A stretch of 64,000 nt of DNA from Leptospira congkakensis (GCF_004770265.1 NZ_RQGQ01000009.1:186001-250000); one strand, 5' to 3'. Positions 25,373 to 34,909 are shown, counted from the stretch's first letter. Notes: generated by a model from the sequence alone, not told the origin. A program made the numbers and translations.

Positions 25373-28147
25373 ATGATGAAACGGAATTTCGGAAACCTGT
25401 CTATTCTTTTTGGATACCTAGTGGTTTCTCTCCTGGTTACCTCCGTTTTATTCGGATATTTTGAATGGATTCGTCCTCTGCGACTGAAATCAAATTTGAT
25501 TTCTGCTTTGGAACGTTTTGATGAAGACAAAACAAAAGAACACCTAAATACCTTAGAGTTCTTTTTTCGAGAGTCCGCACTTCCTTACAGAGCAGCGCAA
25601 GTCACAAGTCGGATCAAAGAAACTCTTGGATTCAGTTATGTACGATTGTATGATGATTCGTTACGACTCATCCATAGCACAAATGAAACAAATGAAATTT
25701 TTCAAGAAGAACTAAGGCAAGATCCTTCTGGATTATTAGAAGGAAAATTAAAAATACTTTCTAACGGCGATTATGTGTATCGCGATCTTTCAGGAAAATT
25801 CTTTGTTGTATTTCCAAAAGGCCCTAGTTTGCCGATTCAAATCCAAAATGCAAATTTGGAATATGGATATCTGTATTGGGCGTTCGATCCAAAATCACAA
25901 AAAGTTTTGTATACCAATGATGAATCCATTCTTACTGGTGATTTGGAAAGTAATCAAATTTTAAGACTTTTTTCTGGTAAAGAAGGGCAAACCATTACAT
26001 GGAAGTTAGATGGTGAAAATTCGAAACTGATTTTAGAAATTAGGGATCGTTTTTCCGTTTATTTACTCAGACAATCAGATACCGAATCAGAAGAAATGCG
26101 ATTTGGTTGTTTTATCCTTTTTCTTGTTACCTTTACTGGACTTTTTTATATCCGTTTTGTTTGGATCGTCACTCATAATCCTGGATTTCAATTCAAACGT
26201 AGAATTTTATTACCTGTAATTGTTTATTTGATTTTGCTTTTGTTTTATCAAAAAAGTTGGGAACTATTTCCTGACTACAGGTATTACAAACCATGGGCCA
26301 AACATAGATTAGTCCAATTTGAAGAAACACTTTCTGTTCTTGAAAAAAATCTCAAAAAGGAAGGTTTGGGAGAAGGAGAGAGTCTTGGAGAAACAGAAAA
26401 AATTGTTTCTGAACTTTATCTTTGGAAAAAAGGAAAATCTGATACCACAACCATTCAAAACCGATTTGGAACAGAAATTTTTGGATTGTTTGAAAGGATA
26501 GAAAACCATCCTGTTTCCATTTTACTCGAATCAGAATTTGATTTAGTATATTTAATTCCTAAAAGAAATGAGAAAGATACATCCTTATCCATTCTAATTG
26601 CAGTTCTTGATTCCAATCTTTTGCAGGCGAAAAAAGAAAAAGATCGTGATGAGTTTTATTTTCCAGTTGTTTCTGCTAAATTGTCGGATAACAAAAGTAA
26701 GGAACAGATAACATTCAATCCGCGTGCTTGGAAAGGAAACGATTCGATAAAGTTTTTACACTTAGAGGCGGCCAAACAATCTGTAGGTTTTTTACATCAT
26801 AAATTTCATACTTATTTTATTTCTAAAGAACAAGGAAAACCAGGAATTTTGTCGGGGTTATCCATATATCGTTATTCTTCTTTTCCTCCTTATTTACTGA
26901 GTTTTGGATATTTATTCATAGGGCCTTGGATCTTTTTTGTTTTGTGGGCTTCTATCAAACGAAGACTTGTCGAAAAACATCCAGAGATGTTAGGGGAATC
27001 CCTTTTTGTGAGTCATGATTCACCGGCTATCGTGCAAGAGATAAAAAAAACTCTCTCTCCTAAAGAAGGAATTGAAACAAAAATGGAACCCGTTATAAAC
27101 AATCCTAATCCTGTGAAAAAAACGAGTTTTAAAATTTTACCCCCGGCAACATGGAGACGTGTTGCGATTTTAGATGCCGTTCAAAAGAAACGTGAGACTA
27201 TTTTTAATCCTGAGTTAGAAAAACTCGTTCACTCAGTCACAAAAAAATCAGAACCACAAGAAGAGGCTCCGGCCACAGAAAATTTCTTCACAATCATCCC
27301 GGAAGAAAAACGAGTCGAGTATAGTTTACTCGATAAAATTTATAGAGAGAACGAAATCTCTTATGATGGAATTGTGGGTTATACAAAAAACTTTATTTCA
27401 AGGCTTGGATCTCCACGTTTTTCCTATCTTTTTTTAAATGATGCACTTGGTTCTTTTCATAATCAAATTTCTTCAGGACTTGACTATAACACCCGTTCTA
27501 ATCTAATTTTTTTACATCATGATCCATATTTACCATTTGATGAAACTGGGTTTGCACTACTGGATGTGGATGATACGGTAAGACTCGATCGTTTTATTGC
27601 CAAAAAGTTTTCATGGGAAATTCTTTTACAAACAGAGGCCATCATTGCTTTTCATATGGAATCACTTGGTTTTCCTGGAATTTTTCTTGTACTTTTGAAC
27701 AAAGAAGAAAGAAGTAAGTTTTTGGATTCTCACAAACGAATGATCCAGGAAAAACTCCGCCAAGTCATTCCTGCCCTCCATGTCCTTGTAGAAAAAGAGG
27801 AACGAAAACCTGAATTTTTAAAAGACAGTTTGTCTTGGATGATTCGTTCTTTTATGCAGGCAACCTTCGGTGGCAAAAGGGCCACTTCCGTCCTTCGCAT
27901 CCAATGGCCTGATTACCAACCAACTCCAGAGTGGGAAGGTTCCAAAAGACATTTTGTGGATTCCATCCAAGGTTATTTGGAAAGCAAAGATCGATTGATT
28001 GAAACATCACCCAATTCTATGTTGATTGTAACGGCAAAAGATTTGTATCTTTCTGTGATCCAAAGATTACAGGAACTTCCATTCCGCCATGAAATCAAAT
28101 CGATGAAATTTCCAGATGATGGTCAAAACTTCTACTTATACTTTTAA
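25373..28147 (+). CDS. Large membrane sensor-like protein with unrecognised cytoplasmic part
   Basis: The protein is about 924 residues. It has a first membrane segment (FGYLVVSLLVTSVLFGYFEW), an extracytoplasmic region, two more helices (CFILFLVTFTGLFYIRFVWIV and RILLPVIVYLILLLFYQ), a second outside region and a fourth helix (YLFIGPWIFFVLWA). A long cytoplasmic part follows, with no kinase, GGDEF or phosphatase motif that I can see. Its last 230 residues (YDGIVGYTKNFISRLGSPRF onwards) resemble a GAF-like fold, but this is inference. ATG 25373 or 25376 is chosen; longer upstream starts lack a site. It overlaps the next gene by 32 bases. Confidence 0.7.
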   Translation: MMKRNFGNLSILFGYLVVSLLVTSVLFGYFEWIRPLRLKSNLISALERFDEDKTKEHLNTLEFFFRESALPYRAAQVTSRIKETLGFSYVRLYDDSLRLIHSTNETNEIFQEELRQDPSGLLEGKLKILSNGDYVYRDLSGKFFVVFPKGPSLPIQIQNANLEYGYLYWAFDPKSQKVLYTNDESILTGDLESNQILRLFSGKEGQTITWKLDGENSKLILEIRDRFSVYLLRQSDTESEEMRFGCFILFLVTFTGLFYIRFVWIVTHNPGFQFKRRILLPVIVYLILLLFYQKSWELFPDYRYYKPWAKHRLVQFEETLSVLEKNLKKEGLGEGESLGETEKIVSELYLWKKGKSDTTTIQNRFGTEIFGLFERIENHPVSILLESEFDLVYLIPKRNEKDTSLSILIAVLDSNLLQAKKEKDRDEFYFPVVSAKLSDNKSKEQITFNPRAWKGNDSIKFLHLEAAKQSVGFLHHKFHTYFISKEQGKPGILSGLSIYRYSSFPPYLLSFGYLFIGPWIFFVLWASIKRRLVEKHPEMLGESLFVSHDSPAIVQEIKKTLSPKEGIETKMEPVINNPNPVKKTSFKILPPATWRRVAILDAVQKKRETIFNPELEKLVHSVTKKSEPQEEAPATENFFTIIPEEKRVEYSLLDKIYRENEISYDGIVGYTKNFISRLGSPRFSYLFLNDALGSFHNQISSGLDYNTRSNLIFLHHDPYLPFDETGFALLDVDDTVRLDRFIAKKFSWEILLQTEAIIAFHMESLGFPGIFLVLLNKEERSKFLDSHKRMIQEKLRQVIPALHVLVEKEERKPEFLKDSLSWMIRSFMQATFGGKRATSVLRIQWPDYQPTPEWEGSKRHFVDSIQGYLESKDRLIETSPNSMLIVTAKDLYLSVIQRLQELPFRHEIKSMKFPDDGQNFYLYF

Positions 28148-28724
28148 ATTTGTTTTTATTTTACTTTTAACCTCCCAAACCTGGGCCGGTGGTAGCAAAA
28201 AAAAAGAAGAAACAACTGCTCTCAGGAAACAAATTTACAACCTCCACAAAGTTGATGAAGAAACATCATCCATTCCTTATTTGGAAAGGTATTTGGAATT
28301 AAGTCAAAACGAGTTGTATTTTAAATTACTCTACGCAAAAGCACTTCTATACAGAACCGATTTATCCGTCCCTAGACCAAATGAACCTGCAGAAGATCGA
28401 ATCAATAAAACCAAACTCATTCAAAAAAACTACAATCTTTCTTCTAAACTTTTCCAAGAAAATGTTTTACATCTACAAAAAGTAAGACCAAGGGATCCAA
28501 ACCTAGGTCGGTGGTATTATCTTTGGGCGTTTAGTGAATGGTATTCGGATAACAAAGAAAAGTCGATCAAACTCTTCCAAAAGGCAGTGAAGTTAGACTA
28601 TCGTTTGACCGAATCTTATTATAATATTGCAGCCCTTTACGAATCATTAGGGCAATGGCAAGATGCCAATTTGTATTGGCGTAAATTTGAAAAGGCCGAA
28701 AAAGAATTAGAAGAAGAAGACTAA
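28116..28724 (+). CDS. Exported TPR protein
   Basis: The 202-residue protein has an N-terminal signal (FKFVFILLLTSQTWAGGS) and then helical repeats, including a TPR pair: FSEWYSDNKEKSIKLFQKAV and YYNIAALYESLGQWQDANLYW. The start overlaps the previous gene by 32 bases and the end touches the next gene (ATGG at 28724). It is probably periplasmic or surface-associated. I see no lipobox. Function unknown. Confidence 0.75.
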   Translation: MMVKTSTYTFKFVFILLLTSQTWAGGSKKKEETTALRKQIYNLHKVDEETSSIPYLERYLELSQNELYFKLLYAKALLYRTDLSVPRPNEPAEDRINKTKLIQKNYNLSSKLFQENVLHLQKVRPRDPNLGRWYYLWAFSEWYSDNKEKSIKLFQKAVKLDYRLTESYYNIAALYESLGQWQDANLYWRKFEKAEKELEEED

Positions 28725-28915
28725 TGGCAAAAATTGATAAACGATTCCAAATTCTACTTTCTGAAGAAGAACAAATTTTATTAAAAAATGAAGCATCTAG
28801 ACGAGGGGTTTCTGGGGGGGAACTCATCCGAATGGCATTAAAAAATGAAATCATACAAAAATCAGAACTTGTCAGAAGAAATGCACTCATCGCCTTAACG
28901 GAGTTACTGGATTGA
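28724..28915 (+). CDS. Ribbon-helix-helix small protein (antitoxin-like)
   Basis: A 63-residue protein with an RHH/CopG-type pattern: strand KRFQILLSEEEQI, then a helix with NEASRRGVSGGELIRMALKNE. Such proteins bind operator DNA as dimers and often serve as antitoxins. It begins at the stop of the TPR gene and its stop overlaps the start of the PIN-like gene (TTGA), the usual order of antitoxin before toxin. No operator-like repeat can be named with confidence, since the gene lies inside the preceding gene run. Confidence 0.7.
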   Translation: MAKIDKRFQILLSEEEQILLKNEASRRGVSGGELIRMALKNEIIQKSELVRRNALIALTELLD

Positions 28916-29301
28916 AAGTATTTCTCACTTCCTCTCTTTTGTTTGCATTAGTTCGTTCTGCCCGTAAACCAAAAATACAAAAACTTTTGTTAGAAGTTTT
29001 AGATTCCCATGAAAGATTTTTCACATCCTCTGTTTCTGTGTATTTATTGTTTCAACAGTTAGAAGGTATTTCGGTAGATAGAAAAAAACAAATTTTAAGG
29101 TTAATAGAAGATCTAACTGATTCCATTTTTGACTTAGATACGGAAAGTCTTAGGACCCAACTTTTTATGTCTGAAACCTGTGATCTTGAAATGGCAATTG
29201 CTCTTAAAGAGGGGATGGACGTAGTTTTTGTGGATTTGGAAAGGGAGATAACCTCCCTGCCTTTACTTGTTGTTCGAAACTTCTTTGGGGAAACTAAATG
29301 A
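28912..29301 (+). CDS. Degenerate PIN-domain-like protein
   Basis: The 129-residue protein resembles a VapC-type PIN RNase in layout. The first strand MKVFLTSSLLFALV matches the place of the usual FLDTNVLL, but Thr6 replaces the catalytic Asp. The region FFTSSVSVYLLFQQLEG matches the TSxxxxxEL block but lacks the Glu. The later acidic residues look kept: Asp91 (CDLEMAIALKEG) and Asp108 (VVFVDLE). It therefore looks like a PIN relative that has lost half of its metal site. It follows an RHH protein with translational overlap. Its 3' end overlaps the antisense end of the LamG-like gene by 39 bases. Confidence 0.6.
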   Translation: MKVFLTSSLLFALVRSARKPKIQKLLLEVLDSHERFFTSSVSVYLLFQQLEGISVDRKKQILRLIEDLTDSIFDLDTESLRTQLFMSETCDLEMAIALKEGMDVVFVDLEREITSLPLLVVRNFFGETK

Positions 29302-30993
29302 AATTGCTTGCGAAAGCGGGCTTTTTTGGTCCTTAGAATCCCATTCGTTCAGATAACGATTGTAAGCTGAAATTCTAAAATAATAGGTCAAACCGGGTTG
29401 GAAAAGAAGACCTCTTTTTTCCATTCTGGAAGTATCAACTTGGTCTGCAATCGGACGGTATTCACTGGTATTTAATTCCCCTTCAGGAATGTAAATATTA
29501 TTCACGAGTGCTTCTTCGTTCACACAAAAACGTTTGTTTCTGAAACTACTTTCTTCTTCGTTCCCATCTAGTTTGGTCAAATTATCGTTTTTATCTTTTT
29601 TGACAAAGATAGAACCTAACATTCGATTCGGGGTAAGTCCATAATGGATGATATAACCCCCTCCATTTTGTACTTCTTTTTCATGATTTGAGTTCCATAA
29701 AAAACAAATGGGATGGCCTTGTGATGGATTGGAATCCAAACGAAACCTTGTAGGGACATCTGGAGGAGTTTGTTCTGTATACTCGAAAGATAACGATTGT
29801 ATGTTGGGAACTGATTTTCCCATTGGATCGGGTCTAAACCATAATTTCCATTGGTAGTATTTGAATTTGTTTTTGGGAAGATCTTTCTCTAGGGATTTAA
29901 TCCTAACCCAAGGAAGGTTTATGTTTGATTCCACAAATTTTTCATTTGTCGCTCGGAAATACAGTTCGAGCATTGTATCTTTCGGTTGTTCTGTTTTCCA
30001 ATGGATACGAGTTAAACTAGAGTTACTGTATTTTGTTTCTAAAACAGGAGATAGGGCTGTGTTTCCTTCCATATATCCAATTTTGGTTTCATCATCATAA
30101 CGAACGGATTCAAACTTAGTGTATTCCACTTCGGGTTCACCTTTATGGATATGAAATCCATCCAGGTTTCCATAAAACGATTTTCCAAGGACAAGTGGAG
30201 TGGAATCATTTTCTGGAAAAGCAAATCCTAAGGTATCTGCTTGTTTGTTTTCGTATTCTGCCGTTTCGATTCCATTTTGGTACAGGATGTATTTATGATT
30301 CAATGTATCAAAATAAAGGGAAATCACTTCCCAAGTTTTGCGTTTGAGTTTCACCGGTGATTCTAAAATGAAACTAGTTGTTCTACCATCTGATTTTTGA
30401 AGAAGGTTATTTACGTATAATGTTGGTTTACTTTCATTTAACTCGAGTGAGATGCCGTATTTTTTTCCTTTCACATAAACAGTCCTATCCAAAATAACAG
30501 AACCTGCTCCTTGTTCTCCCAACCGAACGGGAATGGAAATGGTAAAGGGATCGGGATGGGTGCCGAATAGAGAATTTCCAGAAACGGAAAGATGGATTTG
30601 GTTTCTGCGGCCTGAAAAATAAGCCGACCTTTTCCCAAAAAAATAAGTTTGGTCATCGGTTAAATAAGAAGAGGAAACAACGGAGATTGATTTGGATTTA
30701 AAAGGAAATCCTGCTTCAGTGATTTGTGGCTCTCTCACCTCTCCTTCAAAGTCGAAAAATAGTTCGCCGTGTTTGGGTGTATTTTCTTTGGGTTTGAGAA
30801 AGTTCTTTTTCCCTGGTTCAGAGTTTTGAACCACACCGATTTTTTTCCAGAGGCTAAGGTTTAGGATTTCTTGTTTTGGGACTTCCCATCCAAATAAGGG
30901 TAGGCCCCAAACAAGGAATAAAATTACGACTGTTCTTCGATGAGTCCCAATCGTTTTTGGTGCCGTCCACCTTCGAATTCTGTTTCTATCCAT
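29263..30993 (-). CDS. Exported LamG/concanavalin-like protein
   Basis: The 576-residue protein has a basic N terminus and a signal-like segment (VVILFLVWGLPLFGWEVP). The middle looks like a LamG / concanavalin-A jelly roll: KRSAYFSGRRNQIHLSVSGN, FTISIPVRLGEQGAGSVILD, TWEVISLYFDTLNHKYILYQ and LVLGKSFYGNLDGFHIHKG. The C-terminal part has beta-rich fn3-like sequence. It is probably a secreted or surface carbohydrate/protein-binding protein. Start ATG 30993 is inside rpiB (70-base overlap); no later start codon exists before the hydrophobic segment. Its 3' end overlaps the PIN-like gene. Confidence 0.7.
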   Translation of the reverse strand: MDRNRIRRWTAPKTIGTHRRTVVILFLVWGLPLFGWEVPKQEILNLSLWKKIGVVQNSEPGKKNFLKPKENTPKHGELFFDFEGEVREPQITEAGFPFKSKSISVVSSSYLTDDQTYFFGKRSAYFSGRRNQIHLSVSGNSLFGTHPDPFTISIPVRLGEQGAGSVILDRTVYVKGKKYGISLELNESKPTLYVNNLLQKSDGRTTSFILESPVKLKRKTWEVISLYFDTLNHKYILYQNGIETAEYENKQADTLGFAFPENDSTPLVLGKSFYGNLDGFHIHKGEPEVEYTKFESVRYDDETKIGYMEGNTALSPVLETKYSNSSLTRIHWKTEQPKDTMLELYFRATNEKFVESNINLPWVRIKSLEKDLPKNKFKYYQWKLWFRPDPMGKSVPNIQSLSFEYTEQTPPDVPTRFRLDSNPSQGHPICFLWNSNHEKEVQNGGGYIIHYGLTPNRMLGSIFVKKDKNDNLTKLDGNEEESSFRNKRFCVNEEALVNNIYIPEGELNTSEYRPIADQVDTSRMEKRGLLFQPGLTYYFRISAYNRYLNEWDSKDQKSPLSQAISFSFPKEVSNNK

Positions 30994-31361
30994 TTTTTTA
31001 CGATTCTCTGTGCTAAATCTGTTCCGAGAACCCTTCCCCCTAAAACGAGTACATTGGCATTGTTATGGCGTTTGGACATTTCTGCCGTAAACTCATCATG
31101 GCAAAGGGCCGCGCGAATGCCTTTGAAACGGTTGGCAGCAATGGATGCTCCAATGCCTGTCCCGCAAAGGGCGATGAGTCTGGGAACTTCACCGGAAAGA
31201 ACCTTTCGGCAGGCATCTCCAATGATGGTGGGGTAGTCTACAGACTCTTCGCTCTTAGTACCGTAATCGACAATTTCGTAAGTTTCCTCGAGACTTTTCC
31301 TGAGGAATTCTTTGAGAGCAAATCCTCCGTGATCAGATGCGATTCCAATTTTTTCTTTCAT
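30924..31361 (-). CDS. rpiB: Ribose 5-phosphate isomerase B
   Basis: Interconverts ribose 5-phosphate and ribulose 5-phosphate in the pentose phosphate pathway. The 145-residue protein has the RpiB blocks IGIASDHGGFALKEFL, VVDYGTKSEESVDYP (with I-V before it), RLIALCGTGIGASIAANRFKG (active-site Cys) and ALCHDEFTAEMSKRHNNANV. Length is standard. It overlaps the start of the LamG-like gene by 70 bases and the stop of the upstream exported protein by 4 bases. Confidence 0.95.
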   Translation of the reverse strand: MKEKIGIASDHGGFALKEFLRKSLEETYEIVDYGTKSEESVDYPTIIGDACRKVLSGEVPRLIALCGTGIGASIAANRFKGIRAALCHDEFTAEMSKRHNNANVLVLGGRVLGTDLAQRIVKKWIETEFEGGRHQKRLGLIEEQS

Positions 31362-32014
31362 TCTGCTTTCTCCTTTCTTTGTTTTAGGGCATCGGTGTAT
31401 GATTTCAATGATTCCAGTGAGATTGAAAGTAGGAACTTATCTCTCTCCCTGAGTAAACTTCCATAGTATCCAGTGAATAAATCCAAATAACGAGCTTGTT
31501 TGTCTTTTGGATTTTTTTCTGTTAGATATTCGATGGAAAGATTTGTAATTTCGGTTTTGATTTCTGTATGAGACTCAAACCATTGTTTTGCGATATTAAC
31601 TTCGCCAGGGGTCAGTGGATAAGGTCTAGAATCTGAAAGTAAAATTCTCCATTCATAGAAAAAAAGATTTTTTTCCCACTCTTGTCCTAGCAGGAGGGAA
31701 GAACGAAAATACTCCCCAAGGTTGCCTGATTCTGAATTTTCGAGAGATACATTTTTAACTTTTTCAAAAAAACAATCTAAGGAAGCGAGACGGAGTTCTG
31801 CTGATTCTTTTGCATATTCTCCCATTCTCGTCCGATCCAAATTGAGGACATTGGGACTGATGGCACCGGGAGGAATTTCCTTTTTTAATGGCAAATAACA
31901 ATCCAAAGCTTCCTTCCATCCTAAATTTCCTTCTGGAATCCAAAGCGAATGCGCAGAAAGAGAATAGGATAAAATGAGAAGGAAAACTAAATAGGATTTT
32001 CGAAATTTACCCAT
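31358..32014 (-). CDS. Exported protein of unknown function
   Basis: A 218-residue protein beginning MGKFRKSYLVFLLILSYSLS, a good signal peptide with cleavage near SAHS. The rest is helical, with charged residues (LGWKEALDCYLPLKKEIPPG, EWKNLFFYEWR-like stretches), and no family is recognised. ATG 32014 is preferred because it puts the signal peptide at the N terminus. An upstream start would overlap serC much more. It overlaps serC by 8 bases and rpiB by 4. Confidence 0.65.
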   Translation of the reverse strand: MGKFRKSYLVFLLILSYSLSAHSLWIPEGNLGWKEALDCYLPLKKEIPPGAISPNVLNLDRTRMGEYAKESAELRLASLDCFFEKVKNVSLENSESGNLGEYFRSSLLLGQEWEKNLFFYEWRILLSDSRPYPLTPGEVNIAKQWFESHTEIKTEITNLSIEYLTEKNPKDKQARYLDLFTGYYGSLLRERDKFLLSISLESLKSYTDALKQRKEKAE

Positions 32015-33104
32015 GAGTTCTTTCAAATTCTTTGATAAAGGAAATGAGAGAATCCACACCTTCTTCAGGCATTGCATTGTAGATACTAGCTCTAAATCCA
32101 CCCATGTCGCGGTATCCTTTGAGTCCAGCAAACCCTTGTTCTTCGGCAAGAGAAAGAAATTTCGAATCCAAACTTTCGTTATGACTTCTAAAAACTACGT
32201 TCATTGCGGAACGAAAATCTTCTGGAACCGGTGCATAAAATAGATTTGAGGCATCGATTGTATCATACAATTTTTTTGCTTTTCTTTCGTTTGTGGCTTC
32301 CATCACTGCAAGACCACCCTTTGATTTTAAATATTTAAAAACAAGACCAGCGATGTAGATGGAATAAGTAGGAGGTGTGTTGTACAAAGATCCATTTTTT
32401 TCCATCAGAGCAAAGTTCATTAGGTTGGGGATGGGATGGTCGAGTGCGGGTAATTTTTCTTTGTCGTAAATGACAAGTGTGAGTCCAGAAGGCCCAATGT
32501 TTTTTTGTGCTCCCGCAAAGATCACAGAAAAATCCTCGATGGGGAGTTTTCGACTCAGGAGTTCACTTGTCATATCTGCAAAAAGAGGAGCCTTTTTTAA
32601 TTTTGGAAATGTTTTGTAACGAGTCCCATAAATGGTATTGTTAGAAGTGATATAAACATATTTGGCTCCCTCATTCACGATCTCATCGGTGATGGTGGGA
32701 AGTTCCATATATTTGGAATCGGCCCCATTGAAAATGGATTTTACATTTGGGTAAAATTTCTTTGCTTCTTCAAAGGCTTTTTTCGCCCAAACGCCAGTTA
32801 GAGCAAAATCAGCAGAATCTCCCGCTTTTAAATAATTAAAAGGAATTGCAGAAAATTGTAAAGTTGCCCCACCAGGGAAATAAACCACCGCATAACGAGA
32901 AGGTAGGCCAAGCAATTCTCTTAGGTCATGGAGAGATTCGTCCAAAATATTTTGGAAAACATTTCCTCTATGGCTCATTTCCATAACAGACATTCCGGTT
33001 CCTTTGTAATTTAGGAACTCAGACTTTGCTTCCTCCATGACTTCCGTAGGCAACATGGCAGGACCGGCATTAAAATTGAAGACTCTGTGCGTAAATGTAG
33101 GCAT
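32007..33104 (-). CDS. serC: Phosphoserine aminotransferase
   Basis: PLP enzyme of serine synthesis: 3-phosphohydroxypyruvate plus glutamate gives phosphoserine. The 365-residue protein begins VFNFNAGPAMLPTEVMEEA and has the family blocks GMSVMEMSHRG, VVYFPGGATLQFSAIPFN, the PLP lysine region SVIFAGAQKNIGPSGLTLVI and the C-terminal GGFRASIYNAM. Length is as usual. Upstream are 100 or so bases before the divergent P83/100-like gene. Confidence 0.96.
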   Translation of the reverse strand: MPTFTHRVFNFNAGPAMLPTEVMEEAKSEFLNYKGTGMSVMEMSHRGNVFQNILDESLHDLRELLGLPSRYAVVYFPGGATLQFSAIPFNYLKAGDSADFALTGVWAKKAFEEAKKFYPNVKSIFNGADSKYMELPTITDEIVNEGAKYVYITSNNTIYGTRYKTFPKLKKAPLFADMTSELLSRKLPIEDFSVIFAGAQKNIGPSGLTLVIYDKEKLPALDHPIPNLMNFALMEKNGSLYNTPPTYSIYIAGLVFKYLKSKGGLAVMEATNERKAKKLYDTIDASNLFYAPVPEDFRSAMNVVFRSHNESLDSKFLSLAEEQGFAGLKGYRDMGGFRASIYNAMPEEGVDSLISFIKEFERTHG

Positions 33105-33229
33105 TCTCCCACAGAATTTTGAATATCCACCCCCTGGTAAATAGATTTTTATTCTAAAACTTGCTTTGCAGAATCACAAAGGTTGTTAATCTTGTGGGCA
33201 TCCTAGACCCTAATTTTCGTGAGGAAACA

Positions 33230-34909
33230 ATGAGAATTTCTCGTTCCATTATCATTTGCCTAACTTTCGTCAGTCTTTCGCTGACGGCGCAGTCCAAAGC
33301 CCCACTCGGTGAGTCCGAAATCAAGGGTTCCAAAAAAATCGAATTCATCAACCGTTCCTTACGTAAGGCATCTGATGACATTATCCAAGAAAATACCGAA
33401 ATCGGTCGTAAACTCGCTGAAACTTTGGCAAAAGAAAATACAGCCACTGTGGATGGAGTCAAAATCCAAAGAGTTGCGCCTGGTGCTGATGGAAAACTGG
33501 GAGCAGACATTCTGACTCTTTCGGAGTCACAAAGTTTTGACCATGTCAATTCCATTGCTCGAATCATTGCCTCGTATGTAGAAAAATCTTTCCAATACAA
33601 AGCAGGGAACTCTGAGACTTTGGCGCAGTACGTCCTCTATTACAATGCAACTCATAGAAAAGACTCCAAGTTTTTTAGTAAAAAATATACAGAGGGAGTG
33701 ATTGCAGCTACTTCCCCTGACAAATTAGGAATTGATACTGTTTATAAAAATTGGCCAGGCAAAACCCAAATCATCATTCCAATAGAAGGAAATATCTTAA
33801 AAGATAGTGGAAAGGATCTCACCACAGATGAGTTAGAAAAAGACGTCAACAAAACGGTGAAGGATAAAGAAAAAGATCCTGCCACCAAACAGAAGATGGA
33901 AGACGAAGCCAAAAAAATGGATAAGTTGCAAACTGATAAACTCAAAGAAGAGAAAAAAGTTTTGCAAGATAAAAAACAAGAAGTAGCTAACGAACAAAAA
34001 GATCTCCAAGACAAAAAAGACGCTCTGAAGAAAAAGGAACAAGAAACTGTCGCAAGTCTGAATGAGTTAAAAAAAGATCCTGTGAAAAACAAAGCAGAGA
34101 TTGAAAAGAAAACAGAAGAAGTCAAAAAAATCGAACAAGAGAAAAAAGACACTGATAAAAAATCAGAAGCTGTAGAAGCAAAAAAAGAAGAACTCAGTAA
34201 AAAAGAAGAACAAATCGCTAAAAAAGAAGAAGCAAGAACCGGAACCACCACTTCTGGCGATACAGCCAAAAAAGATGATACCGTTCAAAAGGTTGAAGCG
34301 AAAGTAGAAGAGTTAAAAACAGAACTCGCACAAACCAAAGAAGAACTGAAGAAAAAAGAAGAACAAAGTGACAATGTTGTGAACAACAAAATTCTTTTTA
34401 TGAAGTTTATCAAATATGATACAGATGGTCATTATTCCAATGAACTTTGGGCGATTGATCCGGCAAAAGATGATGCTCTTTTCAAAAGTCCATACAACAA
34501 TATTTGTTCCAAGGAATTTAAAGAAATTGCGAACCAAGGAGTGCTTGTTCTCGGTTATGACGGAGAAAAAGTAGAAAACCGTAAACACAAACTTGTGTTG
34601 CTTGATCCAGACAAACTAGGTGTGAAAAAAACAAGTGAGTCTGCAGATATTTTCTGGAGAACTCCTATGATCAATCGTGAAGACAAAATTTACGTGATTG
34701 AAAAGGTAAAAGACAAATATCATGTTTCTCGTTTTAAATCAGACTTAACTTTTGAAAAAAGAACGGAAGAAGCCGTGGAAGAAAACTCGGAACTTACATT
34801 TTTTGGGGATAAAGTCTATGTGACCGGTAAACCGAAAGAAGGTGATAAAACGACCATTAAAGTATTCAAAAAAGATGATTTAAGCCTACTCAAAACCATC
34901 GCTCCGTAA
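33230..34909 (+). CDS. P83/100-like exported protein
   Basis: Resembles the Borrelia P83/100 antigen family. The 559-residue protein starts MRISRSIIICLTFVSLSLTA, a signal peptide; ATG 33230 follows GAGGAAA at 33221. The N-terminal domain includes GSKKIEFINRSLRKASDD, HVNSIARIIASYVEKSFQY and YVLYYNATHRKDSKFFSKKY. The middle (about residues 195-385) is a long Lys/Glu coiled coil. The C-terminal part forms beta repeats (LFMKFIKYDTDGHYSNELWA, KLVLLDPDKLGVKK, FFGDKVYVTGKPKEGD). Role unknown in Leptospira. Confidence 0.82.
   Translation: MRISRSIIICLTFVSLSLTAQSKAPLGESEIKGSKKIEFINRSLRKASDDIIQENTEIGRKLAETLAKENTATVDGVKIQRVAPGADGKLGADILTLSESQSFDHVNSIARIIASYVEKSFQYKAGNSETLAQYVLYYNATHRKDSKFFSKKYTEGVIAATSPDKLGIDTVYKNWPGKTQIIIPIEGNILKDSGKDLTTDELEKDVNKTVKDKEKDPATKQKMEDEAKKMDKLQTDKLKEEKKVLQDKKQEVANEQKDLQDKKDALKKKEQETVASLNELKKDPVKNKAEIEKKTEEVKKIEQEKKDTDKKSEAVEAKKEELSKKEEQIAKKEEARTGTTTSGDTAKKDDTVQKVEAKVEELKTELAQTKEELKKKEEQSDNVVNNKILFMKFIKYDTDGHYSNELWAIDPAKDDALFKSPYNNICSKEFKEIANQGVLVLGYDGEKVENRKHKLVLLDPDKLGVKKTSESADIFWRTPMINREDKIYVIEKVKDKYHVSRFKSDLTFEKRTEEAVEENSELTFFGDKVYVTGKPKEGDKTTIKVFKKDDLSLLKTIAP

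Noticed and set aside
33742..34269. Open frame on the minus strand with Ser/Phe-rich product
   Set aside because: It mirrors the Lys/Glu coiled coil of the P83/100-like gene. Low-complexity composition explains the open frame.
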